From Myxococcota bacterium (GTDB lineage Bacteria; Myxococcota_A; UBA796): a stretch of 64,000 nt of DNA. Shown piece after piece: positions 1-8,361 of the stretch. The notes beneath the pieces were generated by a model that saw only the letters and a program-made list of their open reading frames with translations, had not been told where the DNA came from and did no database searches. The stretch spans positions 1 to 64,000 of the forward strand of contig JAQXDW010000130.1 in the NCBI GenBank assembly GCA_029251165.1. The letters run 5' to 3'. The stretch's first letter is position 1. The number at the start of each line of letters is the position of its first letter. Position numbers and translations under genes: made by a program.

Positions 1-54
1 TCCGCTACCGTGCCGCGCCAGCCGCTCGCTGCGCTCGGGCGTGGACGCGTGCCC

Positions 55-80
55 GTAGACCGGATGAATATCCGGTCTAC
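55..80. terminator. Perfect hairpin overlapping the stop codon of the first gene
   Basis: Two perfectly complementary 11-nt arms (GTAGACCGGAT at 55-65 and ATCCGGTCTAC at 70-80) enclose a GAAT loop. The right arm contains the TAG stop of the minus-strand lipoprotein gene (77-79). There is no T tract on either strand, so it is not a classical intrinsic terminator. It may instead be a 3'-end stabilising hairpin or a palindromic repeat. Confidence 0.5.
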
Positions 81-529
81 TCACACCATCCGATGTCTTC
101 CGCTTCACCCAGCGGGACGCTCATCAAGTCGACCTGCGGCATGTAGCCATCGCAGACCGTGTCCTCGGAAGCGTAGGAGGCTCGGACTCGGAGGGTGTCG
201 TCCCACTGCCAGGCACCGTAGGTGTACGCCTCGCCGCAGCCACCGTAGACCCATGCGTTGACGAAGATCGCCTCCGCGGTGAAGTCTGGCGTCAGGCCGC
301 CGTCGCTTCCCCACATGCTGGTCTGCTCCGCCCAGTCGGCATCATCACGGATGATGCTCTGGTAGGTGTCGCCCTGGCTGGTGCCCGTGTCGATGAAGAC
401 GTAGCCAAGCTCAGTGAGCTGGAGTGCGACCTCTGCGCCATCAGCAGGGCTGCGTCCATCGCAGGAAGCCTTGCTGATGTCTTCATCACCACAGCCAGAC
501 AGCGTCAGTAGCATAAGCACAGTCGTCAT
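77..529 (-). CDS. Small Cys-containing lipoprotein, unknown function
   Basis: Predicted lipoprotein of 150 aa. The N-terminus MTTVLMLLTLSGC is a very short signal peptide with lipobox LSGC and no basic residue, so Cys13 would be lipidated. The mature part is acidic, contains about five further cysteines and is rich in Gly, Tyr and Trp, suggesting a small disulfide-stabilised extracytoplasmic domain. I do not recognise a family. The gene starts 55 nt beyond the end of the downstream-reading GT87-like gene, on the same strand. The stop codon lies inside a strong hairpin. Confidence 0.75.
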   Translation of the reverse strand: MTTVLMLLTLSGCGDEDISKASCDGRSPADGAEVALQLTELGYVFIDTGTSQGDTYQSIIRDDADWAEQTSMWGSDGGLTPDFTAEAIFVNAWVYGGCGEAYTYGAWQWDDTLRVRASYASEDTVCDGYMPQVDLMSVPLGEAEDIGWCE

Positions 530-584
530 TTTTCAAGCCTCTTCCGTCCCTTTAGAAAACATAGCATTCTCCTGCGCCGGCTCG

Positions 585-2171
585 CTACGACTTCCTCTCT
601 TGCATCGACTCGATCAGGAACCACGCCGTCAGCGCGAAGGTATAGATCGCAATTCCCCAGGCCAGACCGCCAACCGCCAGCACCCGCTGACCCGGCCAGA
701 CCGTCTCCGCCATGTTCATGAACCACTCCAGCCCCAGCAGCCACGCCAGCCCCAGGCGATTTCGCCACTTCGAGAGGTCGGCGGCGTGCATGATGATGAG
801 GGTCGCACGCGCGACGTAGTAGTAGTAGCTCGCGGTGGTCAGCAGGAAGAACGGGACAAATCCGACGGCGTAGGTCTCCTCATCCTTTGCATTCCGCAGC
901 CCGAAGCCCAGCAGCAGCATCACCGCGCCAGCGATTCCAAACCGAAGCGGCTTCTGAGCCTCGATCGTCTCCTTTCGCTCGGGCTCGATGAATTTTGGGA
1001 CGTCCTGACCGGGGTAGTAGGGCAGCGCGAGGGCGAGCCCGACCCGGCGGCTGGAGAGCTGCTGGGAGGAGTTGTGGTCGATCATGTTCTCGAAGTGGAC
1101 CTTGACCTGCTCGCTGCCGAGGTCGACCACTGCGAGTCCCTGGAGGACACCCACGCCCAGCAAGAAGCCGCCGGCGAGGACCAGCAGCTGCTTCTGGACG
1201 GTGCGTGCCTTGAGGCCCAGTCCGGTCAGGCCAACGAGGCCCTTCATGCCTGGTCCATACAGCCACATCGCAGGGAACAGCCGCATGGTCGCTGCCCAGC
1301 CGGTCACGACACCCGCCAGCAGGTACTTCCCCTTCTTGATCAGGGCCATGCCGATGATCAGCGCGCAGATGTAGTCGTAGCGGAGGTAGGACCAGGTGAT
1401 GGTCGGCCAGCGGGTCGAGTAGCCGCACATCAAGAAGATCCACAGCCACCCCGCTGCTGGAGCACCGAATGCCCAGACCGTCGCACCGGCGGCTGCGCCG
1501 ATGAGCCCGAGGTCTACGAAGCCAAGCAGCTTCACCGACTCGACCGGCACAATGCTGGCGAGGGGACGGGCGAGGCTGGTCCAGGGGGGGGTGCCGTTGT
1601 AGCCGTGATCCTGGATCATCTGACGCCAGAGCTTGTCGGTGAAGCCGGGGATCTCTCGCTGCATGGTGAGGGAGTCGTGCTCAAACGCCTCCCACCGCTC
1701 GGGCGTGAACTGGTTCTCCTTGACCCACTGCCCCCGCTGGAGCGCATGCGCGATTGGCTTCATGCCATGGCCTGCGGCGTTCTGGGCGAGGTACTTGTTC
1801 CCGTCCTGAAAGTGCGGACCGTCGTTGGCGTAGTCTGCCAGCATCATCGCCGGGTAGAGGTCGTAGTAGCCCAGCTCGTCGAAGTACTTGGAGTTGAGGT
1901 AGTAGTGGGAGAGGTCGTAGGTATCGACCCGCTCGAAGATGGTCCGCTCGCCCCATCGCGCGTAGTTCAGGCTGCTGATGACCACCAGGGCGAGCAGCGC
2001 ACGCTTTGCCAGGCGCTCCGGGGTGTACTTCCACAGCAGCGCCAGCAGGATGGCGAACGGAAGGATGAGCGTCTTGAGGCTCTCAGAGACACTGCGAGAG
2101 CAGTTGTAGAGCGCTTGTGGATCGCTGAGGATCTCAGACCAGGACGACAGCAGGGCGGAGAAGATTTCCAT
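585..2171 (-). CDS. Polytopic membrane glycosyltransferase, GT87-like (GT-C fold)
   Basis: Integral membrane protein of 528 aa with about ten hydrophobic segments. Around residue 295 it has the stretch KGKYLLAG...TMRLFPAMWL, typical of GT87/DUF2029 polyprenol-phosphate-sugar-dependent glycosyltransferases (KG.Y..AG followed by R.FP). Such enzymes move a sugar from a lipid carrier onto a glycolipid or polysaccharide on the outer face of the inner membrane. The acidic residues early in the protein are consistent with the GT-C first loop, but I cannot assign the catalytic Asp. Start chosen at the ATG encoding MEIFSALLSSW; the open frame extends 108 codons upstream but that part is Arg/Pro-rich and overlaps the divergent gene. 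Substrate unknown. Confidence 0.7.
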   Translation of the reverse strand: MEIFSALLSSWSEILSDPQALYNCSRSVSESLKTLILPFAILLALLWKYTPERLAKRALLALVVISSLNYARWGERTIFERVDTYDLSHYYLNSKYFDELGYYDLYPAMMLADYANDGPHFQDGNKYLAQNAAGHGMKPIAHALQRGQWVKENQFTPERWEAFEHDSLTMQREIPGFTDKLWRQMIQDHGYNGTPPWTSLARPLASIVPVESVKLLGFVDLGLIGAAAGATVWAFGAPAAGWLWIFLMCGYSTRWPTITWSYLRYDYICALIIGMALIKKGKYLLAGVVTGWAATMRLFPAMWLYGPGMKGLVGLTGLGLKARTVQKQLLVLAGGFLLGVGVLQGLAVVDLGSEQVKVHFENMIDHNSSQQLSSRRVGLALALPYYPGQDVPKFIEPERKETIEAQKPLRFGIAGAVMLLLGFGLRNAKDEETYAVGFVPFFLLTTASYYYYVARATLIIMHAADLSKWRNRLGLAWLLGLEWFMNMAETVWPGQRVLAVGGLAWGIAIYTFALTAWFLIESMQERKS

Positions 2172-2301
2172 CGCCCCGATATATCCAGTCCGCTGGGATT
2201 CGGTCGCTTCCCTTCTCGGACAGGGCCGAGGTTTGCGGTCCAGATATTGAAGCGCGGCCCCACATCGGCGGCACCTGGGAAGATGCGATAGGGAAGCGCC
2301 C

Positions 2302-4683
2302 ATGCGCCGTGCCGCCCTCATCCTTCTGTTCCTCGCCGTCCTCTGGGCCCTCGATGCCGCGATGGGTACCGGTGTCTTCTGGGCGCATGACCTGCGCCAC
2401 CACCACATGCCATGGCGGACCTGGGCTGTCGGCGAGTGGCTGTCGGGTCGGGTCCCGCTCTGGGCCCCGGAGGTCGCCAGCGGCTTCCCGCTCATGGCCG
2501 ATGGTCAGACCGGCGTCTTCTACCTGCCGGCCATGCTCCTCTGGGCGCTGCTGCCGGATGCGGTTGCGCTGAACTGGAGCATCTTGCTTCACTTCTGGTG
2601 GGCAGGACTGGGCATGTTCTGGCTGCTTCGATCCCTGAACCGGAGCCCCCTGGCGGCCCTGTTCGGTGCGATCGGCTTTGCCTTCAGCGGCTTCCTCGCG
2701 ACCCATTCCCTGTACCTGGGCATGCTGCATGCGGCGTCCTGGTTGCCATGGCTGCTCGGCGGTGTGGTGCGAAAGTGGCACGGACTGGCGGGGCTCGCTG
2801 CGTTCATGATGATGGTCGCTGGGCACCCACAGGGCGCGGCGTTCGGGATGCTCCTTGCCGGTGGCCTGGCGGTCTACCTGGCTGTGAAGGCGCGCCGCCT
2901 TCCCCTCGGCTTTGCTGGCGGCATGCTCCTGGCGATCCTCGCCGCCTCTCCGCAGCTCGTCGCGACCCTCGAGCTGGCTTCGTTCTCGATGCGTGATGGC
3001 GGGGTCAGTCAGATGTTCGCCAACATCGGCTCGCTGCCACCTCAGGAGCTGATCAACAGTGTCCTGCCCAGGTTCTTCGGCTTCGACCGTCCTGGAGACG
3101 TCCCGCAGACCTACTACCACCGCGGAGACGGCTACTGGGGTGCGGGAGAGAATCACTGGGAGATGGCGTTTTACCTTGGTATTCCTGTGGCACTTCTGGC
3201 GCTCTGGCGGGCGCGGCAGGAGCGGTTCTGGTTGGTGGTCGTGCTGGCCTCAGTGCTGCTGATGCTCGGCGGCTCCACCCCCGCGTGGCCGATTCTGCGT
3301 CACCTCCCGGGGCTGTCTGGGTTCCGGTTCCCCGTTCGGTTTGCCTTGCTGCTGACGGTCGCGATGTCGATCCTCGCCAGCGGCGGTCTCGACGACATCC
3401 GCGAGGCCAGCACCGAGAAGCTTCGCCGCTGGTCTCTGATGGTCGGCGGGCTCTCTGCGGTGTTTGTCTTGATGATGGGGCTTTTCCGGGTCGGCCTGGA
3501 CGTCGGAGAGGAGGCGGTTCGCGGCAAGCTCACCGGTCACTTCATGGCCCAGACGATGCTGCCCCCGCCACCCGTCGAGCTCTCTCCCCTGGAGTCTGCT
3601 GCGCTGCCGTCTCCAGAGCCCGAGGATCCCGCCGCAATCCCTGAGAAGGTCGATCGCATCGTCGCCTCGCTGAAGGCCTCGACCACCCCGCTCTCTCCGG
3701 AGGTCTGGGGACCGGCGATGATCCTCGCGATCCTTGCTGGCGGCATGGCGCTGGCGGGCCGCGAGCGCATCACCACCCAGCGATTCGCTTCGGTTGCCGT
3801 TGGCCTGCTGTACATCGATCTGTTTTCTTTTGGTGCGAACTACCAGGTCCGCTATCCCCGGAGCTTCGTTGAGCAGCAGCCGGTTGCGCTGACGGTGATC
3901 GGCGAAGACAAGGACCGCTACCGAACGACCGTGGTCGATCGTCGGCAGGACCCGATCCTGGATGTCGAGCTGATGAGCGCCAGCCTCGGACTGCTCTATG
4001 GCCAGCGCGATGTCATCCTCACCAGCCCCCTGCTCATGCTGCGCAATGACGCGCTGCTTGGGCTCGCTGGTCTCGACGTCGGAGACAAGGGGCCGCAGAA
4101 GATCGAGCGCCTCCTGGCGCATCCAGAGATCGTTGACCTGCTCGGACTGCGCTGGCTGCTGACGGTCCATGAGATCAACGATCAGCGCTACGAGCAGCGC
4201 GTCGCCGGGCCGGTCAACCTCTACCGAAATCCCTCCGCGATGCCGGGGGCATTCCTGGTCGGCTGCGCGAGCCAGCCGACGGCGGTGTGGGAGGCGATGC
4301 TGACCCTGGATCCCCGACAGACCGCCATCGTCGAGGGGGGAGATCCTGGCGTGCCGGACTGCACCGATGGTTCAGAAGCGGGCACTGCAGAGATCGTCAG
4401 CGACTCGCCGCAGCACATGGTCATCACCACCGCATCAGATGCCCCCGCCCTCCTGGTGCAGACCGACAGCTACTATCCAGGCTGGGAGGCCACCATCGAC
4501 GGCGAGCCGGCGGCGCTGCTGCGGGCGGACCTGTTGTTCCGTGGGGTCCCGGTTCCGGCGGGGGAGCACACCATCGAGCTTCGCTACCGACCATCGATGA
4601 TTCGTGCGGCGCTGATGGTGGCACCCTTCGGACTGCTGGGGCTGCTGGGGCTCCTGATTACGCGTCGCCCGGAGGCCCTGTGA
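2302..4683 (+). CDS. YfhO-family polytopic membrane protein
   Basis: A 793-aa membrane protein. It has an N-terminal hydrophobic helix, a loop with the acidic/His-rich stretch AHDLRHHHMPW, and about ten to twelve transmembrane segments. A soluble C-terminal part ends in a final hydrophobic helix (near residues 770-787). This architecture, with the phrases SGFPLMADGQTGVFYLP and DSYYPGWEATIDG, matches the YfhO family of large GT-C-like proteins, which in Gram-positive bacteria take part in glycosylating cell-envelope polymers. It is divergent from the GT87-like gene across a 130-nt intergenic region, so the two may share envelope glycan work. Its TGA overlaps the GTG of xseA by 4 nt, implying translational coupling. 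Confidence 0.8.
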   Translation: MRRAALILLFLAVLWALDAAMGTGVFWAHDLRHHHMPWRTWAVGEWLSGRVPLWAPEVASGFPLMADGQTGVFYLPAMLLWALLPDAVALNWSILLHFWWAGLGMFWLLRSLNRSPLAALFGAIGFAFSGFLATHSLYLGMLHAASWLPWLLGGVVRKWHGLAGLAAFMMMVAGHPQGAAFGMLLAGGLAVYLAVKARRLPLGFAGGMLLAILAASPQLVATLELASFSMRDGGVSQMFANIGSLPPQELINSVLPRFFGFDRPGDVPQTYYHRGDGYWGAGENHWEMAFYLGIPVALLALWRARQERFWLVVVLASVLLMLGGSTPAWPILRHLPGLSGFRFPVRFALLLTVAMSILASGGLDDIREASTEKLRRWSLMVGGLSAVFVLMMGLFRVGLDVGEEAVRGKLTGHFMAQTMLPPPPVELSPLESAALPSPEPEDPAAIPEKVDRIVASLKASTTPLSPEVWGPAMILAILAGGMALAGRERITTQRFASVAVGLLYIDLFSFGANYQVRYPRSFVEQQPVALTVIGEDKDRYRTTVVDRRQDPILDVELMSASLGLLYGQRDVILTSPLLMLRNDALLGLAGLDVGDKGPQKIERLLAHPEIVDLLGLRWLLTVHEINDQRYEQRVAGPVNLYRNPSAMPGAFLVGCASQPTAVWEAMLTLDPRQTAIVEGGDPGVPDCTDGSEAGTAEIVSDSPQHMVITTASDAPALLVQTDSYYPGWEATIDGEPAALLRADLLFRGVPVPAGEHTIELRYRPSMIRAALMVAPFGLLGLLGLLITRRPEAL

Positions 4684-5852
4684 GTCGTCCACTGACCATC
4701 ACCGGCCTGACCCGGGCGCTCAAGCAAGCCATCGGGGTTCAATTTGGTGACATCCGGGTGGAGGGTGAGATCGCCTCGTTCACCGCCCACCGCTCCGGGC
4801 ACTGGTACTTCACCCTCAAGGACGCCCGCTCGGTGATCAACGCGGTGATGTTCCGAGGGCTCAACCAGCGCCTGTCGTGGTCCCCGCGGGTCGGGGAGCG
4901 GGTGCTCATCTCTGGTGGACTCGACATCTACGCCCCCCACGGCAAGTACAACCTCATTGCACGCACGATGCAGCGGGCAGGGGATGGCGATCTACAGCGC
5001 AAGCTGGAGGAGCTGAAGGCGCGGCTGAATGCGGAGGGGCTGTTCGAGCAGGCGCGAAAGCGTGTGCTGCCGAGCATGCCGAAGTCCATCGGTGTGGCGA
5101 CCAGCGGGTCTGGTGCCGCCTTTCACGACATCCGCAAGGTCTTGCTCCGCCGCTTCCCTGGACTCACCCTCTACCTTGCGCCCTGCCGGGTGCAGGGAGC
5201 CGGTGCGCCGGAGTCCATCGTCGAGGCGATCGAGCTGCTCAACCGCCACGGAAAGAGCGAGGTCCTCATCATCGGGCGTGGCGGCGGCAGCCGAGAAGAC
5301 CTCGCTGCGTTCAGCACCGAGCTGGTTGCCCGGGCGATCGTCTCCTCCGCCATCCCGGTGGTCAGCGCGGTGGGCCATGAGATCGACACGAGCATCAGCG
5401 ATCTGGTCGCCGACGTTCGCGCCGCCACCCCCAGCCATGCTGCGGAGCTGGTCGTGCCAGAGCGCGCGGAGCTGGCGGCACGGCTCTCTGGCCTCCACCA
5501 GCGTCTCCAGTGGTCGATCCGGCGCGATCTCAGCCGACGTCGGCAGGGCCTCGACAAGGTGGTCGTGCGTCACCCCAGCCGACGAATCGCCGAGGCTCGC
5601 CTGCGCTGTGATGACCTCAACGACCAGCTTCTCCGGGCCACGATGTGGGACCTCAACATGCGCCGACGCCGGCTGGCGATGGCGGTGGGGCGTCTGGAGG
5701 CGCTCTCTCCGCTCGCGGTGCTCTCCCGGGGCTACTCGGTGACGCTGCACGACGACGTCGCGGTCCGCTCTGCGGATCAGGTTCCCGTCGGAGGGGTTGT
5801 GGAGATCCGGCTGTCAGAGGGGGTCTTGAGGGCGCAGGTCCTACCGGACTGA
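4680..5852 (+). CDS. xseA: Exodeoxyribonuclease VII large subunit
   Basis: A 390-aa protein, slightly short for XseA. The N-terminal OB-fold (about residues 1-100: ITGLTRALKQAIG...VEGEIASFT.HRSGHWYFTLKD) binds single-stranded DNA. The central catalytic domain has the family signatures TSGSGAAFHDI, IIGRGGGSREDL and AVGHEIDTSISDLVAD. The C-terminus is a coiled, Arg-rich region ending in the conserved LSPLAVLSRGYSV. With XseB it degrades ssDNA into short oligonucleotides during repair. No xseB is visible next to it. Start is the GTG at 4680 that overlaps the yfhO-like stop; an upstream extension in the same frame is shadow sequence. The 3' end overlaps the convergent gene by 12 nt. Confidence 0.95.
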   Translation: MSRPLTITGLTRALKQAIGVQFGDIRVEGEIASFTAHRSGHWYFTLKDARSVINAVMFRGLNQRLSWSPRVGERVLISGGLDIYAPHGKYNLIARTMQRAGDGDLQRKLEELKARLNAEGLFEQARKRVLPSMPKSIGVATSGSGAAFHDIRKVLLRRFPGLTLYLAPCRVQGAGAPESIVEAIELLNRHGKSEVLIIGRGGGSREDLAAFSTELVARAIVSSAIPVVSAVGHEIDTSISDLVADVRAATPSHAAELVVPERAELAARLSGLHQRLQWSIRRDLSRRRQGLDKVVVRHPSRRIAEARLRCDDLNDQLLRATMWDLNMRRRRLAMAVGRLEALSPLAVLSRGYSVTLHDDVAVRSADQVPVGGVVEIRLSEGVLRAQVLPD

Positions 5853-6431
5853 GCGGACAGGCATCGTGCCGTAGCATGCTTCTGGGTTCTGACCGTCGCG
5901 CTTGAGCTGGAGCTGTCGGTTGCCCCGCCGAAGCTCGACCAGCTCTGCCCGCCGACCGCTGCGGTGGTTCTCGACATCCACCACCAGGACCTGATCGCCG
6001 GGACGAAGGGCGACCAGTGCGATCTCGGAATCCTCGGTGCTGGCCAGCACCATGCCCGGCTGCATGCCGACCGCAGCGTCCATGTTGACGTTCTCAGTGA
6101 CAGTGGAGGAGTACAGGACGACCTGTCGGCTGCCCGGAACGGGGTCGCGGCCCTCCAGCACGGCACAGCCTTCTCCGTCGCCGAAGTCCTCCGTCTGGAG
6201 GACCCGGTGTCCAGAGAGGAGGCTCCAGCCGAGCCGATGACGCTGAGTGGTCTGCCCGTCCTCGTCGCTCCGCCACCAGGTCTCGCCGCCCAGCCAGCTG
6301 GCCTCCTCTGCTTCGATGCCCGCACGCCCCAGCGCGATCTCAACGCTGATGCGGTCTGGGACCAGTGCACGCGCATCACCGGTGAGCGAGGTGTCAGCAA
6401 GGGCAGCCATGAGGAAAATCAAGAGGCTCAT
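5841..6431 (-). CDS. Exported protein of unknown function
   Basis: A 196-aa protein starting MSLLIFLMAALADTS, a short signal peptide without basic residues and with a probable AxA-like cleavage site. The mature part alternates beta-rich segments and contains two cysteines (GEGCAVLEG and PEACYGTMPV) that could form a disulfide. A central SAF/flgA-like flavour is suggested by PGMVLAS and ALRPGDQVLVVD, but the similarity is too weak to assign. Start chosen at the ATG giving the signal peptide; the frame stays open upstream into the divergent gene. It overlaps xseA tail to tail by 12 nt. Confidence 0.65.
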   Translation of the reverse strand: MSLLIFLMAALADTSLTGDARALVPDRISVEIALGRAGIEAEEASWLGGETWWRSDEDGQTTQRHRLGWSLLSGHRVLQTEDFGDGEGCAVLEGRDPVPGSRQVVLYSSTVTENVNMDAAVGMQPGMVLASTEDSEIALVALRPGDQVLVVDVENHRSGRRAELVELRRGNRQLQLKRDGQNPEACYGTMPVRSVR

Positions 6432-6469
6432 GATGTCGGTATCGGATCCAGACGGATAGTCCACTACCC

Positions 6470-7066
6470 ATGGCATTCGATGGTGTGTTGATTCTTGGCA
6501 AAGAGCTGCGGCGTGATCGCCCGCGTGCGCTCCGTGAGCTGAAGGCCCGTGCTGCAGCGGCCTCCGCTGCGCTGCGTCGTGGAGCGGTCGCGGTGGCCTC
6601 GCTGGAGGCCCCCCTCGCTGGGCAGGAAGCTGCCGGCAGCACAATCGTCGCGGGCTATCTCGATGAGCTCGGGGTTCCCTCTGAGCGCGTCATCCTGCAG
6701 CAGTCCAGCCGCTCGACCCGTGAGGAAGCAATTCTGGCCAAGACGCTCGCCGATGAGCAGGGCTGGAGTCGCCTGCTGGTGATCACTGCGGTCTACCACG
6801 CCCCGCGCGCACGTCGCCTGTTCGAGGAGCACCTCGGGCGGCAGCGGGTCACCGTCCACTCTCCTCAGGCGATGCTTCGACACGCCACGGAGCAGGAGCG
6901 GGCCTGGATTACTGACGGGGAGTCCTCACCCGAGGCCCTCGCATCTGAGCTTCGGGTCGAGCAGGCATTCTCTGCTGCCGAGCGGCTGCTCTCGGTCCTG
7001 CCGGATCCGCTTCGGTGGCGTGTCGAGATGCAGGCCGCTGTTCTGCTTCGTGGAAGGTCTCGCTGA
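6470..7066 (+). CDS. DUF218 / YdcF-like (ElyC-SanA-YdcF superfamily) protein
   Basis: A 198-aa protein with the DUF218 layout. It has a first beta strand with VLILGKELRRDRP, then RALRELKARAAAA, then the superfamily motif SRSTREEAILAKTL (conserved S.ST.EEA), then a strand LLVITAVYHAPRARRLFE. This family has a Rossmann-like fold. Members are linked to envelope homeostasis (ElyC, SanA) or bind S-adenosylmethionine (YdcF), but most have no known reaction. No transmembrane helix is visible, so this copy is probably cytoplasmic. It is divergent from the exported-protein gene with only 38 nt between starts. Confidence 0.75.
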   Translation: MAFDGVLILGKELRRDRPRALRELKARAAAASAALRRGAVAVASLEAPLAGQEAAGSTIVAGYLDELGVPSERVILQQSSRSTREEAILAKTLADEQGWSRLLVITAVYHAPRARRLFEEHLGRQRVTVHSPQAMLRHATEQERAWITDGESSPEALASELRVEQAFSAAERLLSVLPDPLRWRVEMQAAVLLRGRSR

Positions 7067-7088
7067 GCCCGCCACAGGAGCGTCTTCC

Positions 7089-8018
7089 TCAGAAAACCCA
7101 GCTCGCGGCGCCCTCGAAGGTGTAGAACACTCCGATGCTGCTCGACTCGCTCTGGTTGGCCTGCTGAAGCGCTGCGGAGGCACCGAGCCCGAGGTGGATG
7201 CTGTCGCCGGGCTGCCAGCCAGAGCCGACATGTGCGGCAGGCTGGAGACTGAACAGGCTCCAGGTGGTGTCGTCGTACATGACGTAGAGCCACTCGTTGA
7301 CCACAGTGACCCCCAGCCGGGCGTATGGGCGAAAGTCTTGAATTGCCCAGCCGTATCCACCGCGCAGCTCGAGGTTCGCCATGGTGAAGGTGTCCAGGCA
7401 GCCGTCGGTGCCGCAGACGTCCTCGTAGCGGTCCGGGCTGAGGTTGTCCGGGTTGGAGAAGTCGTCGCGCTCATCAAGCTGCTCTTCTGTTGCAGTGATC
7501 GGAGCGTTGGCTCGAATGAAGGTAAATTCAGACTCGATGCCCAGGCCGGACTCTCCGGCGCCGGCAAACACGACGCCTGCCTCTACCCCCAGCTCCAGTG
7601 CAGCGGCGCCGCCGACGGGAATGGGGGGCAGGAAGGAGCCTCCCACGGCGACACGCCGGTCTTCGTCCTGGGAGAGGTGGCCCACATTGATGCGTGGAAA
7701 CACGGGCGAGAACTGGGTGTTCTCTTCCTTACCCGACAGGTTCGTCGCTGGTGCGCCCAGCGGGAAGCTCGCCAGGGAACCGCCGACCACCAGGCCCTCG
7801 CGGTCGTGGGCGAGGGGAGAGGCGCTCAGGGAGAGGCCCTGCATTGTGAAGCCCTGCTCCAGAATCGACGCGGAGAGAAACTGGAGGAACGCCTGACGGC
7901 AGCCATCAGCGTCCAGACAGTCCACGAAGTCCTGATCTACAGGGGCTCCGTCGACCAACTTTGCAGAGCCGAATCCATCGGCGAGCGCAGGGGTGGTCAG
8001 CAACATCAACAGCATCAT
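7089..8018 (-). CDS. Putative outer-membrane beta-barrel protein
   Basis: A 309-aa protein with a short signal peptide (MMLLMLLTTPALADG). The mature part has alternating amphipathic strands rich in Gly, Ala and aromatic residues. It ends in F (GVFYTFEGAASWVF), the C-terminal signature recognised by the BAM complex. The N-terminal 50 residues include two cysteines, and a second pair (CGTDGC) sits mid-protein in what is probably an extracellular loop. Function unknown; it may be a porin-like or structural barrel. Two in-frame ATGs occur at 8018 and 8015. An 8-bp inverted repeat in the leader covers the GGAG ribosome binding site. Confidence 0.6.
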   Translation of the reverse strand: MMLLMLLTTPALADGFGSAKLVDGAPVDQDFVDCLDADGCRQAFLQFLSASILEQGFTMQGLSLSASPLAHDREGLVVGGSLASFPLGAPATNLSGKEENTQFSPVFPRINVGHLSQDEDRRVAVGGSFLPPIPVGGAAALELGVEAGVVFAGAGESGLGIESEFTFIRANAPITATEEQLDERDDFSNPDNLSPDRYEDVCGTDGCLDTFTMANLELRGGYGWAIQDFRPYARLGVTVVNEWLYVMYDDTTWSLFSLQPAAHVGSGWQPGDSIHLGLGASAALQQANQSESSSIGVFYTFEGAASWVF

Positions 8019-8022
8019 CGTT

Positions 8023-8052
8023 CTCCAGCAGACGGAAGGGTCTATGCTGGAG
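8023..8052 (-). promoter_or_regulatory. Leader inverted repeat covering the barrel gene's ribosome binding site
   Basis: On the minus strand CTCCAGCA (8052-8045) is followed after 14 nt by its perfect complement TGCTGGAG (8030-8023). The GGAG in the second arm is the only Shine-Dalgarno-like sequence before the ATGs at 8018 and 8015. If transcription starts upstream of the first arm, the hairpin would hide the ribosome binding site. If the CATAGAC inside it is the promoter, it is instead an operator-like palindrome. Confidence 0.35.
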
Positions 8053-8320
8053 GAGCCAATCCGGTGTCACTCTGCTGGCATTTTCTTAACGAACTGCTGT
8101 GGAAGATCAGTGTCCAGCATTGTGCGGTCACCGCGTCTCGTGCTCGTCACTTCATCACCGTTCGACTGGGGTTTCACGTGGCAACATTGGGCACAGGACG
8201 CGGTGGCTTGCTGCTCCTCATCGAAAAGAGAAGCGGCTCCATTCTCCGAAAGATGACCCTTGATCACCGTCGGGTTCTCTCGCGGCTCAGTGCACCCGGC
8301 GCAGGGACCTGAGCAGAAGA

Positions 8321-8340
8321 CACCCTCTCTAAAGAGGGTG
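8321..8340 (-). terminator. Hairpin terminator downstream of the Ser/Thr kinase gene
   Basis: CACCCTCT (8321-8328) and AGAGGGTG (8333-8340) form an 8-bp stem with a 4-nt loop, 21 nt after the kinase stop. On the minus strand the stem is followed by TCTTCTGCTC, only moderately T-rich. This is the best terminator candidate for the ATP-grasp/kinase operon. Confidence 0.55.
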
Positions 8341-8361
8341 CTCTGCTGTGGGGGGCTTCGC

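Larger units (their letters stand above)
8019..8361. other. Intergenic region between beta-barrel and kinase genes
   Basis: This 343-nt stretch holds the leader of the barrel gene at one end, with the 8-bp inverted repeat at 8023-8052 and a CATAGAC box that could act as a -10 on the minus strand. At the other end is the hairpin terminator of the kinase operon (8321-8340). A 66-codon minus-strand frame (8067-8267) lacks convincing codon bias and was not called. Nothing else was recognised. Confidence 0.5.

Noticed and set aside
5841..5852. 12-nt convergent overlap of xseA and the exported-protein gene as a sign of assembly error
   Set aside because: Both reading frames end normally and both proteins have plausible C-termini; short convergent overlaps are common in compact genomes.
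8067..8267. 66-codon minus-strand frame with CAQCC in the barrel/kinase gap
   Set aside because: No ribosome binding site, no G/C third-position bias, no recognised family.
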